Source of the DNA: Candidatus Heimdallarchaeota archaeon
GTDB lineage: Archaea; Asgardarchaeota; Heimdallarchaeia; Heimdallarchaeales; Heimdallarchaeaceae
Length of the DNA stretch: 57,228 nt
Assembly (NCBI GenBank): GCA_016840095.1
Contig: JAEOSZ010000052.1
Span: 1-57,228 of the forward strand
Direction: 5' to 3'
Shown: in pieces, positions 18,201 through 25,919 of the stretch
Layout: each line of letters begins with the position of its first letter
How positions within the stretch are numbered: the stretch's first letter is position 1
Made by a program: the position numbers and the translations under genes
The notes under the pieces: model-generated
What the model saw: only the letters and a program-made list of their open reading frames with translations
Told to the model about the DNA's origin: nothing
The model's database searches: none

Positions 18201-19441
18201 CAATAGAAAGAAAAATTAGTGATGTTCTATATCCTATATCCAATCTATCTGTTACAATTTATGACTCATTTAATTCTCCAGCTAAGTATCTTACTACTGA
18301 CAATAATGGAAGTGTCTTTGCTAGTGTATTTGAAGGAGAGATTTATGTTGTTTTTAGTTACTCTGATACGCTATATAACTTCACAATGGATACTAGTTTA
18401 AGCAGTAATCAAAGCATAGTGATAGGCAGTAGTTTTACTAAATTTGTATTAAGAGATTTTTTTGCAAATTCTTCTATTGTTGATCAATATTGCACTATCA
18501 GAGACTTATCAGGACGAAGATTTACTTCTTTAATATCCAATTCACAAGGGGAGATTGTCTCATATTCTCTACCTTCAGGTGATTATATCTGCTATTTCAC
18601 AAGAAGAGGAGAAGCTACTATTGCTATCCCCTTCGAAATATATGGAATAGATAATATTGTCTTATTCGAGATGCCATCCAAAAGACAACTGGTTACTTTC
18701 AAGTTCAGATTTGATAATAGTTCGAAAATTTACAATCTTCCTGTAATAATCAATACTGATTATGGTAGCTCTATTTTGGCTTCTACTTCTTTAGACTCAA
18801 AAATTCAAGTATATTTATCCTTTGGATATGTGACCCTCACAATCTTTCTTAGTGATGGAAGTACTCTGGAATTACATAGAATTTTTGAGCCTGGAAGAGA
18901 GATAATTTCGATTATTCTCCCAAGTGATTCAGATGACCAATGGTCAAAAATTCCATTCAAACCAGTTGCTGGATTTTCTTTTATAATAGCTTTCTCAACT
19001 GAATATCTAGATTATTATCTTCGAGGATCCTTGTTATTCACATATACACTTGCATATGCAGAGATTGCTCTTATTCTCGTAGTGGTAATTGTTAATATGT
19101 ATTCAATTCTTCATAATATGTATAAGGAAAGCAGAAGGGAGACAACTATCATCAAAATGATTGGAGGAACTAATTTACACACTCTCATTTCGACTTTTTC
19201 ACGGCTGGGTTTAGTAGCTTTAATCGCATCAATAATTGGCTATGGGTTTGGTACACTGATCTTAAAAATCCTCTCAGGTTTAAACCAGACCATCTTCTTT
19301 GGACACTCATTCATACCAAAAGGAAGCTGGAATATCTTTCTACTAAATGTTGCATTGATTCTTTTTGTTGCAATAATAGCAGCTATTCTGATTGCTAGAA
19401 AAGCAGGAAAAGATAGAACCACAGTATCAGTAAGAAGATAA
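15248..19441 (+). CDS. Giant FtsX-family permease with a large extracellular beta-domain array
   Basis: 1397 residues. The N-terminal helix (about 14-36) and MacB-type periplasmic core domain (about 40-250, ending near residue 230) are followed by roughly 950 residues of beta-rich, Ser/Thr/Tyr/Asn-rich domains. Several repeat a carboxypeptidase-regulatory-like or Ig-like pattern, for example DEDEPIQGADVALYRQGSTG, NPTNNSVVIGKNIDIKLFSS and HLNPASVVILNSTQSFGG. The C-terminus restores the FtsX helices (about 1265-1290, 1310-1335, 1358-1380) with the coupling segment RRETTIIKMIGGTNLHTL. Many N-x-S/T sites suggest glycosylation outside the cell. It is translationally coupled (ATGA overlap) to the smaller permease. 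The size is far above usual FtsX proteins (about 400-900). Confidence 0.8.
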   Translation: MNLRRIFLYNVLPKKRILLAFIGFLISSTIISGAGILMSSIVNSTASYLGESESILVISNPEASTPYTSIIPLELTDTINSIDGVLEVSPEVMTAAVYKDKAVYFRGVDASSFWYFTELTYQEGQLLTVNDTFEVSVGINFAQRNNLEVGDYITLFSTRSEAAIELKIKSIFSSNTLLDDEIIASLWIGQFFAFEDFNYITHIRVEIDLDVIADKEMLREVVLSEYELTARITTPGDLQELNASVYVYNKRGDLVNETIILNDIQVSFILPFGEYELQCQIKDVISNSTKLLLDKDMEAEISISYIERSAYFRIITDEDEPIQGADVALYRQGSTGFTDESFSDVTNSTGEVSLSISDGSYVGIISYGIYRKEITFSTSEVNNFEIILITRHPEIIAINPTNNSVVIGKNIDIKLFSSPGYSIYFYWDDNVSTIEEFYLASPGEEAPNYITIPFEQGSHSLTIETYNLDYIISGYNKSLNYATSKVFFTVIEAIPEEYYFINTMNGSHLNPASVVILNSTQSFGGDFFYSWGNNQWFEVSSDVISVPIEIGIYSLKLRAEIGYTSKLWDFVFVITDNPETIGILGLNEHMRLGSSSEIQTWFNPQYEAYYHWNTNSDTSLNQSGIIKPNGLDEGNNTLYLSFFNSVSWTNRSYNYVFDKSPPSISLSSTNGSEINFESILAVSTNETLSSLEFSWDGLSYSKSYEQNIRTPQTNGNHTLAIRAIDLAGNSIVSVYEYIVVNFTGSIPIDFYLKNEYSGIINQGYVDIEAFYEYSPILLEYQISGVISKASRIMGSTRVYLYPGYYSMKIIYWSTLFDKREQTWNFNIQEGLNSSLFKSEYLNETYTGETYIEVPFYDVNFTIDDADTVQLCDGYYSLKYQLKDISSIFYVQKFTVDTELPYVNVLSPHKAEEGLDANLILESDAVQIFFKIDNEPVYEYDRVYSLQFTSGGEHTISFFLTDSFNNTRTVLYVFNMDHEKKDINITIERKISDVLYPISNLSVTIYDSFNSPAKYLTTDNNGSVFASVFEGEIYVVFSYSDTLYNFTMDTSLSSNQSIVIGSSFTKFVLRDFFANSSIVDQYCTIRDLSGRRFTSLISNSQGEIVSYSLPSGDYICYFTRRGEATIAIPFEIYGIDNIVLFEMPSKRQLVTFKFRFDNSSKIYNLPVIINTDYGSSILASTSLDSKIQVYLSFGYVTLTIFLSDGSTLELHRIFEPGREIISIILPSDSDDQWSKIPFKPVAGFSFIIAFSTEYLDYYLRGSLLFTYTLAYAEIALILVVVIVNMYSILHNMYKESRRETTIIKMIGGTNLHTLISTFSRLGLVALIASIIGYGFGTLILKILSGLNQTIFFGHSFIPKGSWNIFLLNVALILFVAIIAAILIARKAGKDRTTVSVRR

Positions 19442-19447
19442 CTATAT

Positions 19448-22237
19448 TCAAGTGAAATGAAGTCCATAAAATCCTTCGTAGAACCAAGAATTATTTATCC
19501 AAGTTATGTTTACTGAATTCCCAACAAGTGGAATTAAATGATGAGAAACTGTTTGAGGAAAGCCATACAAGTCTTCATAGCTTATCTCAATACTTATATC
19601 ATGAATGTAAACTGTTTGTTGAGGAAGAGATAATAGTTTAATGGGGTAGAATATCTCTTCTGATGGTTTAGGTATAACTTCTAAATTGTTTGTTAAAACT
19701 AAACTGCCATTTGATGATAGGGTATATTCTGTTGTGATATCTATTGTAATTGGTAAATTAGTTGGTATGCCTGTTAAATCAAGCAGTGTTTCAATTGAAG
19801 CTGTATCATCTGTTATATTAGCTTCTAGAGGTGCATGAGCCAAAAGGCTGCTTTGTGAAGTATTTCCTTTTATCACTATATCAACAGGTCCAATAAAATC
19901 ATCATACTTGTTAATGGTGAATAACAAAAACTCATCGTTAGTAAAACGAAAAGTGAAGTATTCATTGTTATGTATAAATCTGAAGATAAAGTAATTCCAG
20001 TAAAAATCTTCTAGATAAGCATCATACCAATCATTAGAACTATTCAATGCTACAAAAATGGATACATCATAATCATCAAAGAAGTTAAGATTTCTTGAAA
20101 CATTTGAGGTCCATAGCGGTACTGAAACATCATACAAACCCGTCTCGCTTAGAAAACCAAGCATGTAAAAATCAATTATAGGTTGAGAAGCATAGTACTC
20201 TAAACCCGGAGTATTAACTGATAGGATTATTTGATCGTCTGTAAAACCTAATCGATTTATAGCATCTATTAGCTCTTGAAAAGATTCTCTATAATCATAG
20301 CTGTAAGTTCCCTCGAATTCCCTCAAATTAAACCCTACTGAAGCTAGAAGTGATGCTTGTCCTGCAAAGGGGACAACTATAACAATAGAAATTAATGCCC
20401 CTGAAAGTATTTTTCTCACATTGAATTTATTGTTATAAATTTGTATAAAACTAAGTTTAAGATTCTTCTCTTTCCATATCAGCAAAAATGCTATTAGATT
20501 GATAAGGAGAATATATCCAATCAACGAGAATATTCTTGTATGTGCATAATACCATCGGAAATGGAAATTTAGGAAAACTGTTTCTAACGGGATAAGAGGA
20601 TAAAGGAAAAGATAGGCACTGGCAGTAATAAACAAATAAGATAAAAATCCATCTCTTTCTTTCCCATCTCTTTTGTTGAAAAACTGAACTACTGATTCAA
20701 ATCCTACAACAAAGATTATAGCTAATGGGACAATTATAGGTGTTAGATATCTGACTGATTCCATAGCAAAGAGACCCTGCCAGATAATATAGAAGAACAT
20801 TGTCCAGAGTAGAAGTTCATTATTTTTCTTATTTGAACTAATAAATCCGAAAAGTTTGAAAATCAACCAAGTTCCTGCAAACATTGCAGCTATTAAAATT
20901 GAGAATGATGAGGAAAAGAAAGTAGCTGTATGAGCATTTTCTAGATAAGTCACGGTTCCAGGAAGCTCAATACCTGGCCAAGAAAGGCTTACTTGGGAGA
21001 ATTTCACACTAACAAATAGAGCTGTTAAATAGTTTCGAACACCTGGAATTGTTAGCATGTAAAATATCCATAATATTACTACAATGAAAGGAAATGCAAA
21101 AATTCCCAAGGTATAAATCCATCTTCTAACAGAGAATTCCAAACTTTTGCTATTAAAGACAAGATAAATGCAATATATGGCAAGCAATCCGATTAAAATT
21201 CCAGTTCCCAAATAAATGTCAAAAACTGATTTTCGAATTAACTGAGTTGCAAAACCCACAATAATCAAAACTCTCAAACTCTTTCCAATTCTATCTGAAG
21301 GCATTGCAACAAATAGGACAAAGGGAATAACGAAACCACTTAGTTTACTTAAGCTGCACCCTCCTAGACTCAAAGACGTCAGAAGTGCAAAATACAACTG
21401 TTCTTTACCCTCTTCTGTTCCAAGAAATCTTTTGTAATAATAGAAAGCTGCAGTTGTAAAGAAAAGGATATACATCTCCTGATAGTAGGTATATTCATAC
21501 ACCAGAAAGTAAGTTAGAGGAGTTGCGAGAAAAGCTATAGAAGCAAAAAGAGAAGTCTTTTGTGACAAACCCATTGTTTTTGCTATCTTATAACAATAAA
21601 ATGCTGTTCCTGCCAAAAAGAGAATTGGAATAAACTGAATCATTTCTGACTGTGTTACAAAAAAGGTATATGCAAAAAGAAGTATGTTCATTGGAGGTTT
21701 GAACTGTGGGAAAAAAGTTAATTCATTAATTGAACTTAGTTGACCTGTGACATAAATTCTGAAGGAATTAGGGAGATAAAAGTGTAAGAAATCCCATCCC
21801 TTCAAAGGGTAAACAAGTACCTGAAATGCATAAAAAAGAATCATTAAAACAACAATTATCTTGAGAAGGATTTCTATAGAATGGTTAAGTTTTTTCCTAC
21901 TAGAAAGTATAAGCACTGGTAATTTCTTCCTAACCCAAACAAATATTCTATAAATTGAATAAAGTAAACCTAGTGCTAAGTAGATATAGACAAAACGCTC
22001 AAGAGACACACTATCATTAGTTTTGTTTGCAACCCAAGCAATAACCAGCATTGGTATTGCCAAAGCCAGAGTTCCAACTATTAAGGATTCAACAAGATTT
22101 TCAAGTAAGGAATTAGATGTTTTCAGCTTCAGAATTCTGATCTTAACGATATCTACCAATAGAGATCCAGTAGATAGAATCGAGATGAGTGGAACAAGAA
22201 TTCTAATATCTAGCTGTATCATTAATTCAATCTCCAT
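19448..22237 (-). CDS. Large GT-C family membrane glycosyltransferase (PMT/ArnT-like)
   Basis: 929 residues with at least a dozen hydrophobic segments through about residue 640 and a soluble C-terminal beta domain of about 290 residues. The first extracytoplasmic loop has YPLKGWDFLHFYLPNSFRIY, matching the acidic catalytic loop of GT-C enzymes (Asp after GW). These use polyprenyl-phosphate sugars to glycosylate proteins or lipids at the outer membrane face. The gene overlaps the GT2 gene upstream by 11 bases and lies on the same strand as two processive-type GT2 enzymes, so all three probably build one surface glycan. The C-terminal domain could bind glycan. Donor and acceptor cannot be read from sequence. 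Confidence 0.7.
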   Translation of the reverse strand: MEIELMIQLDIRILVPLISILSTGSLLVDIVKIRILKLKTSNSLLENLVESLIVGTLALAIPMLVIAWVANKTNDSVSLERFVYIYLALGLLYSIYRIFVWVRKKLPVLILSSRKKLNHSIEILLKIIVVLMILFYAFQVLVYPLKGWDFLHFYLPNSFRIYVTGQLSSINELTFFPQFKPPMNILLFAYTFFVTQSEMIQFIPILFLAGTAFYCYKIAKTMGLSQKTSLFASIAFLATPLTYFLVYEYTYYQEMYILFFTTAAFYYYKRFLGTEEGKEQLYFALLTSLSLGGCSLSKLSGFVIPFVLFVAMPSDRIGKSLRVLIIVGFATQLIRKSVFDIYLGTGILIGLLAIYCIYLVFNSKSLEFSVRRWIYTLGIFAFPFIVVILWIFYMLTIPGVRNYLTALFVSVKFSQVSLSWPGIELPGTVTYLENAHTATFFSSSFSILIAAMFAGTWLIFKLFGFISSNKKNNELLLWTMFFYIIWQGLFAMESVRYLTPIIVPLAIIFVVGFESVVQFFNKRDGKERDGFLSYLFITASAYLFLYPLIPLETVFLNFHFRWYYAHTRIFSLIGYILLINLIAFLLIWKEKNLKLSFIQIYNNKFNVRKILSGALISIVIVVPFAGQASLLASVGFNLREFEGTYSYDYRESFQELIDAINRLGFTDDQIILSVNTPGLEYYASQPIIDFYMLGFLSETGLYDVSVPLWTSNVSRNLNFFDDYDVSIFVALNSSNDWYDAYLEDFYWNYFIFRFIHNNEYFTFRFTNDEFLLFTINKYDDFIGPVDIVIKGNTSQSSLLAHAPLEANITDDTASIETLLDLTGIPTNLPITIDITTEYTLSSNGSLVLTNNLEVIPKPSEEIFYPIKLLSLPQQTVYIHDISIEISYEDLYGFPQTVSHHLIPLVGNSVNITWINNSWFYEGFYGLHFT

Positions 22238-23882
22238 ATTCTTTTTCTACATCTATTGCAGTTTTGTTTTTAGTAAAGTCAAGTTTACTGAAATGACCAA
22301 TTGTGATTAATATTGGAATTGTAGCTGTAATTGCGGCAATGATAAACCAACCTGATAAAGCATCTCCAGAAGCCAAAGTTGTGTAAGTAACGAAGTAAAA
22401 TGCTCCAGCAATCACTAAGAGACCAATTGACCACAAAGTATACTTAATTTTTTGGCTCATTTTTCCTAAGGTTTTGGTTTTTACTTTAATGGTTCTATCG
22501 AATTCCTTTTTGACTCCTAAAAGCGCACTTACTACTGCCCATACAAGAAAATACTGGGCTGTCATCATTAGTAAGTAGAAAGCAGCTATTGTCCAAACCA
22601 TTCCAAAGAAACCTCGTAAACGTATCATTCGGTCTTCTTTTTCTTCTCTTCTCCATGTAACAAATGCCATAATTAAACTAGCAAGTGAAATCAAGAGAGG
22701 AGCAGCTAAAAGAAGAGGAAATATCCCTAAATCAGGTCTTACAAATGCAAAGTTATCTAGTACAGTATATTCTTTAATCATGTACATAACAAAAAGCAAG
22801 ATATAAACAAATATCATTGCAGTACCTACAATTGGAGTGGTAACTGTAGAGAGAATATCTATTTTGTTAATAGTTTTGTTCTTCCCTGTAATAATCTTCC
22901 AAAATCTCTTGCGGAAAATGGATGTAATTCCATTAGTCCATCTCCAAACTTGATTTACCATACTAATTGGGTTCCAAGGTACTAATCCCTTGGAGCAAAT
23001 TTCATGAAGATATCTAGTCTTATACCCATTGGACATCAACATAAAAGAAGTATCAGTATCCTCAGCTAAAGTATCTTCCAAAAACCCTCCAAATTCTTTG
23101 AGTAAATCAACCCTTAGTAGTCCAGTTGTTCCTGCAAAAATAACTCCATCTCTGGTACCTCTACTTTTTTGATATATATGGAAGAATTGAGACTGTATAA
23201 AGGTACTACTGCGCATCAAGTAATCATCTTGATTAACAAACATAGGTTTTCCTTGCACAAGAACAATGTCTTCTTCAGTAAAACCTGAAAGACAAGTTTT
23301 GATGAAATTTGGAGTAGCAATGTGATCTGCATCTAACAAGCCAATAAAATCACTATCAATTTGCTTAAGTGCATTGTTTATAGCTCCAGCTTTAAACCCA
23401 GTACGGTCATCTCTTCGAATGAAAGTTATACCATTCTCTTTGCAGAAAGTTTGGAGTTCAGAAGATTCTTCTGCAGGACTATCATCACAAACAAAAATCT
23501 CATACCTATCTTTCGGGTAATCAAGTTCCATAGCGGCTTTCAATGATTGTGACACTACAGCAAAAGGTTCTCGATAGAACGGAAAAATAATTGTTACCTT
23601 GGGGAGAGGATTACTCTTGAGAAATTTATTGTTTTCATCCTTAAGAAGAGTATAGTGTGCAGATGAACCGATATAATAGTAAATGAATATAGAGAAGAAT
23701 GCTGAGAAAAGCTCAAGCAGAAGTATGAGGAAATTGAGAATCAAACCTACAATAGCAGACCAACTTGGTAATGAGGAGGAGTAAAATTTGGTAATTTCTA
23801 TACTGCTATAGATGACATAGAATATCAGAAAAGCAAAAAGAGAATATGCTAAGATGTACCATAAAATCTTTTTCCATTTCAT
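22227..23882 (-). CDS. Membrane GT2 glycosyltransferase (cellulose/hyaluronan synthase-like)
   Basis: 551 residues. Two N-terminal helices (about 10-28, 42-70) precede a GT-A catalytic domain with the full processive set: IFVCDDSP, LLDADH (DxD), LAEDTDTSF (TED-like base) and QVWRWTNG (QxxRW). Four or more C-terminal helices follow, with gating-loop-like HFSKLDF at the end. It would polymerise or transfer sugars from nucleotide-activated donors across the membrane. The gene is part of the three-gene run with the GT-C enzyme and a paralogous GT2; spacing to the upstream GT2 gene is 18 bases. Confidence 0.88.
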   Translation of the reverse strand: MKWKKILWYILAYSLFAFLIFYVIYSSIEITKFYSSSLPSWSAIVGLILNFLILLLELFSAFFSIFIYYYIGSSAHYTLLKDENNKFLKSNPLPKVTIIFPFYREPFAVVSQSLKAAMELDYPKDRYEIFVCDDSPAEESSELQTFCKENGITFIRRDDRTGFKAGAINNALKQIDSDFIGLLDADHIATPNFIKTCLSGFTEEDIVLVQGKPMFVNQDDYLMRSSTFIQSQFFHIYQKSRGTRDGVIFAGTTGLLRVDLLKEFGGFLEDTLAEDTDTSFMLMSNGYKTRYLHEICSKGLVPWNPISMVNQVWRWTNGITSIFRKRFWKIITGKNKTINKIDILSTVTTPIVGTAMIFVYILLFVMYMIKEYTVLDNFAFVRPDLGIFPLLLAAPLLISLASLIMAFVTWRREEKEDRMIRLRGFFGMVWTIAAFYLLMMTAQYFLVWAVVSALLGVKKEFDRTIKVKTKTLGKMSQKIKYTLWSIGLLVIAGAFYFVTYTTLASGDALSGWFIIAAITATIPILITIGHFSKLDFTKNKTAIDVEKEYGD

Positions 23883-23900
23883 TCAGTTATCCCCTCAATG

Positions 23901-25550
23901 TTATGTGTTATTCCCTTCAATAAAATAAGGTTTGTTGTGCTTAGTTGAGAAATGGAAGAACAAACAAACTGGAAAAGTAGCTAGCATAGATAAACCCAAT
24001 AGACCTAGAACAATCCAGAAAGAACCTGCAAAGCTATTATGAAGAAAGTCAAAAACTGAGATGGCTACTAAACCACCTCCTAAGAGGGTAATTATGAAAG
24101 AGAGAATAATATACGGAACTTTTTCATTCCACTGATCCTTGTTTCTGTTAGGTGTTTTTCGTTTAAATATTGCCTTTAAAACAGCATAAACAGTGAAAGG
24201 ATTAAGTACTAAAGCAAGAATTAAGAAATAAACAAGATCAAATAATTTTAGATTTTTTATACCGCTTCTTTTAGCATAAAGAACAGCAATTATACCAGAA
24301 AGTTGGTATGAAAGTGCAAAAGCTATAGGCATAATTAGGAGAGGTGGAAAAACGCTCATTGGTAATCTAATAACTGAACTCTTTGTAAAATACATAATCA
24401 CATAGATTACTAGATTTAGATATACTGTTGAAGCTATAAAGAAAAGTGAAGCACTGAACATTAAATCAATTCTATGTATAAATGGCATTTTACCAGAAAG
24501 TATCTTCTTCCACCTTAGTCTAAGAACTTGCATACTACCCTTAGCCCACCTTAATATTTGGGATAATAAGAGTGAAAAAGTTGCTGGAATTAACCCAAAA
24601 CTTCCGTATTCATCTATTAATTCAGTTTTGTATCCTTTAGTTAGAAGTTTTACAGATACATCCACATCTTCTGTGAAGGTATCAAATGGGATTCCACCAA
24701 TTTCATCAACATAGGCTTTTCGATAACAAGCTGTAGAACCATTTGTTAGAACTGTAAGATGTTTTGTCTTTGAACGTTGGAACACTTCATAAAATTGTGC
24801 GTACATAACAGATTCCCACACTTGTAACTTCGATTTAACTTGTCTGAAGTTAACTTTAGCTTGTACAAAGGCTAGTTCTGTATTATTTACAAGTAGTTTG
24901 ACGAACTTATCGACAATTTGAGGTTCTAGCCTATGATCATAATCTAAAAGAATGAAAAATTCTGATGTAACTTCTCGCAATACTATATTTAGCATTCCAG
25001 CTTTAAAATGAACATTTGAAGGATCATGAATGTGTTGAGCACCATACTTCTCAGCAAGTTGAACTGTTTTCTTAAAACTATCATGTTCTTTTTCTGTATC
25101 ATCTCCAAGATAAACTGTAAGCTTTTCTTTTGGATAACTTGTTTCTGCGATAGAAATCAAAGTATCTTCGAGAATTTTATTGTTTGGATTTCGTATTGGA
25201 ATGATAACACTTACAGAAGGATGATCTTTCAATAAAATCTGCTCTTCCGATTTAACAGGTGGGTTCATACAAGTTGAAGCCATATGATTTAGAAGCATTA
25301 CCGTGTAAAATACACCTAAAAATTCTATCAATAAAGTGAAAAGATTGAGTAGGAACTCTAATACTAATATACCTTCAAAAGGAACTTCGTAGAATCTCTG
25401 AACCATTAAAACAAAAGACCAGACAAGATAAACAATGCCAACAATTGCAACAGCTGCTGTAAATAGATAAAGGAAAACTCCTACAGATTGCCATGCAAGT
25501 GTTCTAGGTTTCTTGCTTTTGTTAGTTAACGTCATCAGCGATCCTTTCAA
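23901..25550 (-). CDS. Membrane GT2 glycosyltransferase, paralogue of the downstream enzyme
   Basis: 549 residues with the same layout as its neighbour: two N-terminal helices, catalytic motifs VYLGDDTE, LLDYDHR (DxD), FTEDVDVS and QILRWAKGS (QxxRW), and C-terminal helices. The DxD motif is D-Y-D and the acceptor-side motif is TED, so the active site is intact. Two divergent GT2 copies side by side suggest two different linkages or a heteromeric synthase. It is the first gene of the minus-strand run. The alternative start at residue 6 (ATG) is possible. Upstream lie the two C/D-like sRNA elements, so its promoter is between 25551 and 25620. Confidence 0.88.
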   Translation of the reverse strand: MKGSLMTLTNKSKKPRTLAWQSVGVFLYLFTAAVAIVGIVYLVWSFVLMVQRFYEVPFEGILVLEFLLNLFTLLIEFLGVFYTVMLLNHMASTCMNPPVKSEEQILLKDHPSVSVIIPIRNPNNKILEDTLISIAETSYPKEKLTVYLGDDTEKEHDSFKKTVQLAEKYGAQHIHDPSNVHFKAGMLNIVLREVTSEFFILLDYDHRLEPQIVDKFVKLLVNNTELAFVQAKVNFRQVKSKLQVWESVMYAQFYEVFQRSKTKHLTVLTNGSTACYRKAYVDEIGGIPFDTFTEDVDVSVKLLTKGYKTELIDEYGSFGLIPATFSLLLSQILRWAKGSMQVLRLRWKKILSGKMPFIHRIDLMFSASLFFIASTVYLNLVIYVIMYFTKSSVIRLPMSVFPPLLIMPIAFALSYQLSGIIAVLYAKRSGIKNLKLFDLVYFLILALVLNPFTVYAVLKAIFKRKTPNRNKDQWNEKVPYIILSFIITLLGGGLVAISVFDFLHNSFAGSFWIVLGLLGLSMLATFPVCLFFHFSTKHNKPYFIEGNNT

Positions 25551-25620
25551 ATTGAATAATAACTACAAAAGATATTATCCTATTAAGATTTTGTCATTGT
25601 AATTGGCTAAGAAGAAATTT

Positions 25621-25700
25621 AGAGAATAATGAATCCGGGTGAGCTAGGTAATTCATTGAATCATCTGTTCGTGCATTTTCATCATTTCCATCATTCTCAC
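25621..25700 (-). ncRNA. Candidate C/D box sRNA, copy 1 (degenerate D box)
   Basis: Read on the minus strand, the element opens and closes with a terminal stem (25687-25698 with 25622-25633, 10 of 12 pairs). Inside come box C ATGATGA (25679-25685), an 11-nt spacer, D'-like CAGA (25664-25667), 5 nt, C'-like CAATGA (25653-25658), a 15-nt spacer with CCTAGCTCAC, and CGGA in the box D position (25634-25637, consensus CTGA). Spacer lengths match archaeal C/D sRNAs that guide 2'-O-methylation. The imperfect D box may make it weak. A TATA box lies 26 nt upstream. It is a diverged copy of the element at 25778-25863. Confidence 0.45.
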
Positions 25701-25718
25701 TAGTAGAGGGAAAATTTA

Positions 25719-25726
25719 GGATATAA
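25719..25726 (-). promoter_or_regulatory. TATA box for sRNA copy 1
   Basis: TTATATCC on the minus strand begins 26 nt before the first base of the terminal stem (25700), the archaeal TATA to start distance. It suggests that the element is its own transcription unit and not merely part of a leader. Confidence 0.4.
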
Positions 25727-25777
25727 CAGTTTCTGAATAGAACAAGGCATTGTTCTCTCTGTAATTATATGAAGTAG

Positions 25778-25863
25778 AATAATGAGAATAACGTAATCAG
25801 AGTGAGCTAGGAAAGTCATCGAATCATCGGTTGTAATTCCTCATCATTTTCGCTATTCTCATT
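25778..25863 (-). ncRNA. Candidate C/D box sRNA, copy 2
   Basis: On the minus strand, a terminal stem (25851-25863 with 25781-25793, 12 of 13 pairs) encloses box C ATGATGA (25841-25847), a 10-nt spacer, D'-like CCGA (25827-25830), 5 nt, C'-like CGATGA (25816-25821), a 15-nt spacer and box D CTGA (25797-25800). This is the order and spacing of archaeal C/D box sRNAs, which with L7Ae, Nop5 and fibrillarin direct 2'-O-methylation. The spacer before box D contains CCTAGCTCAC, identical in copy 1, which can pair with GUGAGCUGGG (one G-U pair), a segment I recall from archaeal 23S rRNA near the peptidyl transferase centre. The target needs checking. Confidence 0.58.
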
Positions 25864-25880
25864 TAAGGATTAGATTAACT

Positions 25881-25888
25881 AAATATAT
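25881..25888 (-). promoter_or_regulatory. TATA box for sRNA copy 2
   Basis: ATATATTT on the minus strand starts 25 nt before base 25863, where the terminal stem of copy 2 begins. The match of spacing with copy 1 is a main argument that both are independent small-RNA genes. Confidence 0.45.
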
Positions 25889-25919
25889 GAGTTACGAATA
25901 TTTACAAAAAAAAGAGTGA

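Noticed and set aside
15248..19441. Shadow frames within the giant FtsX gene
   Set aside because: Short frames inside it are out of register with a long coherent coding frame.
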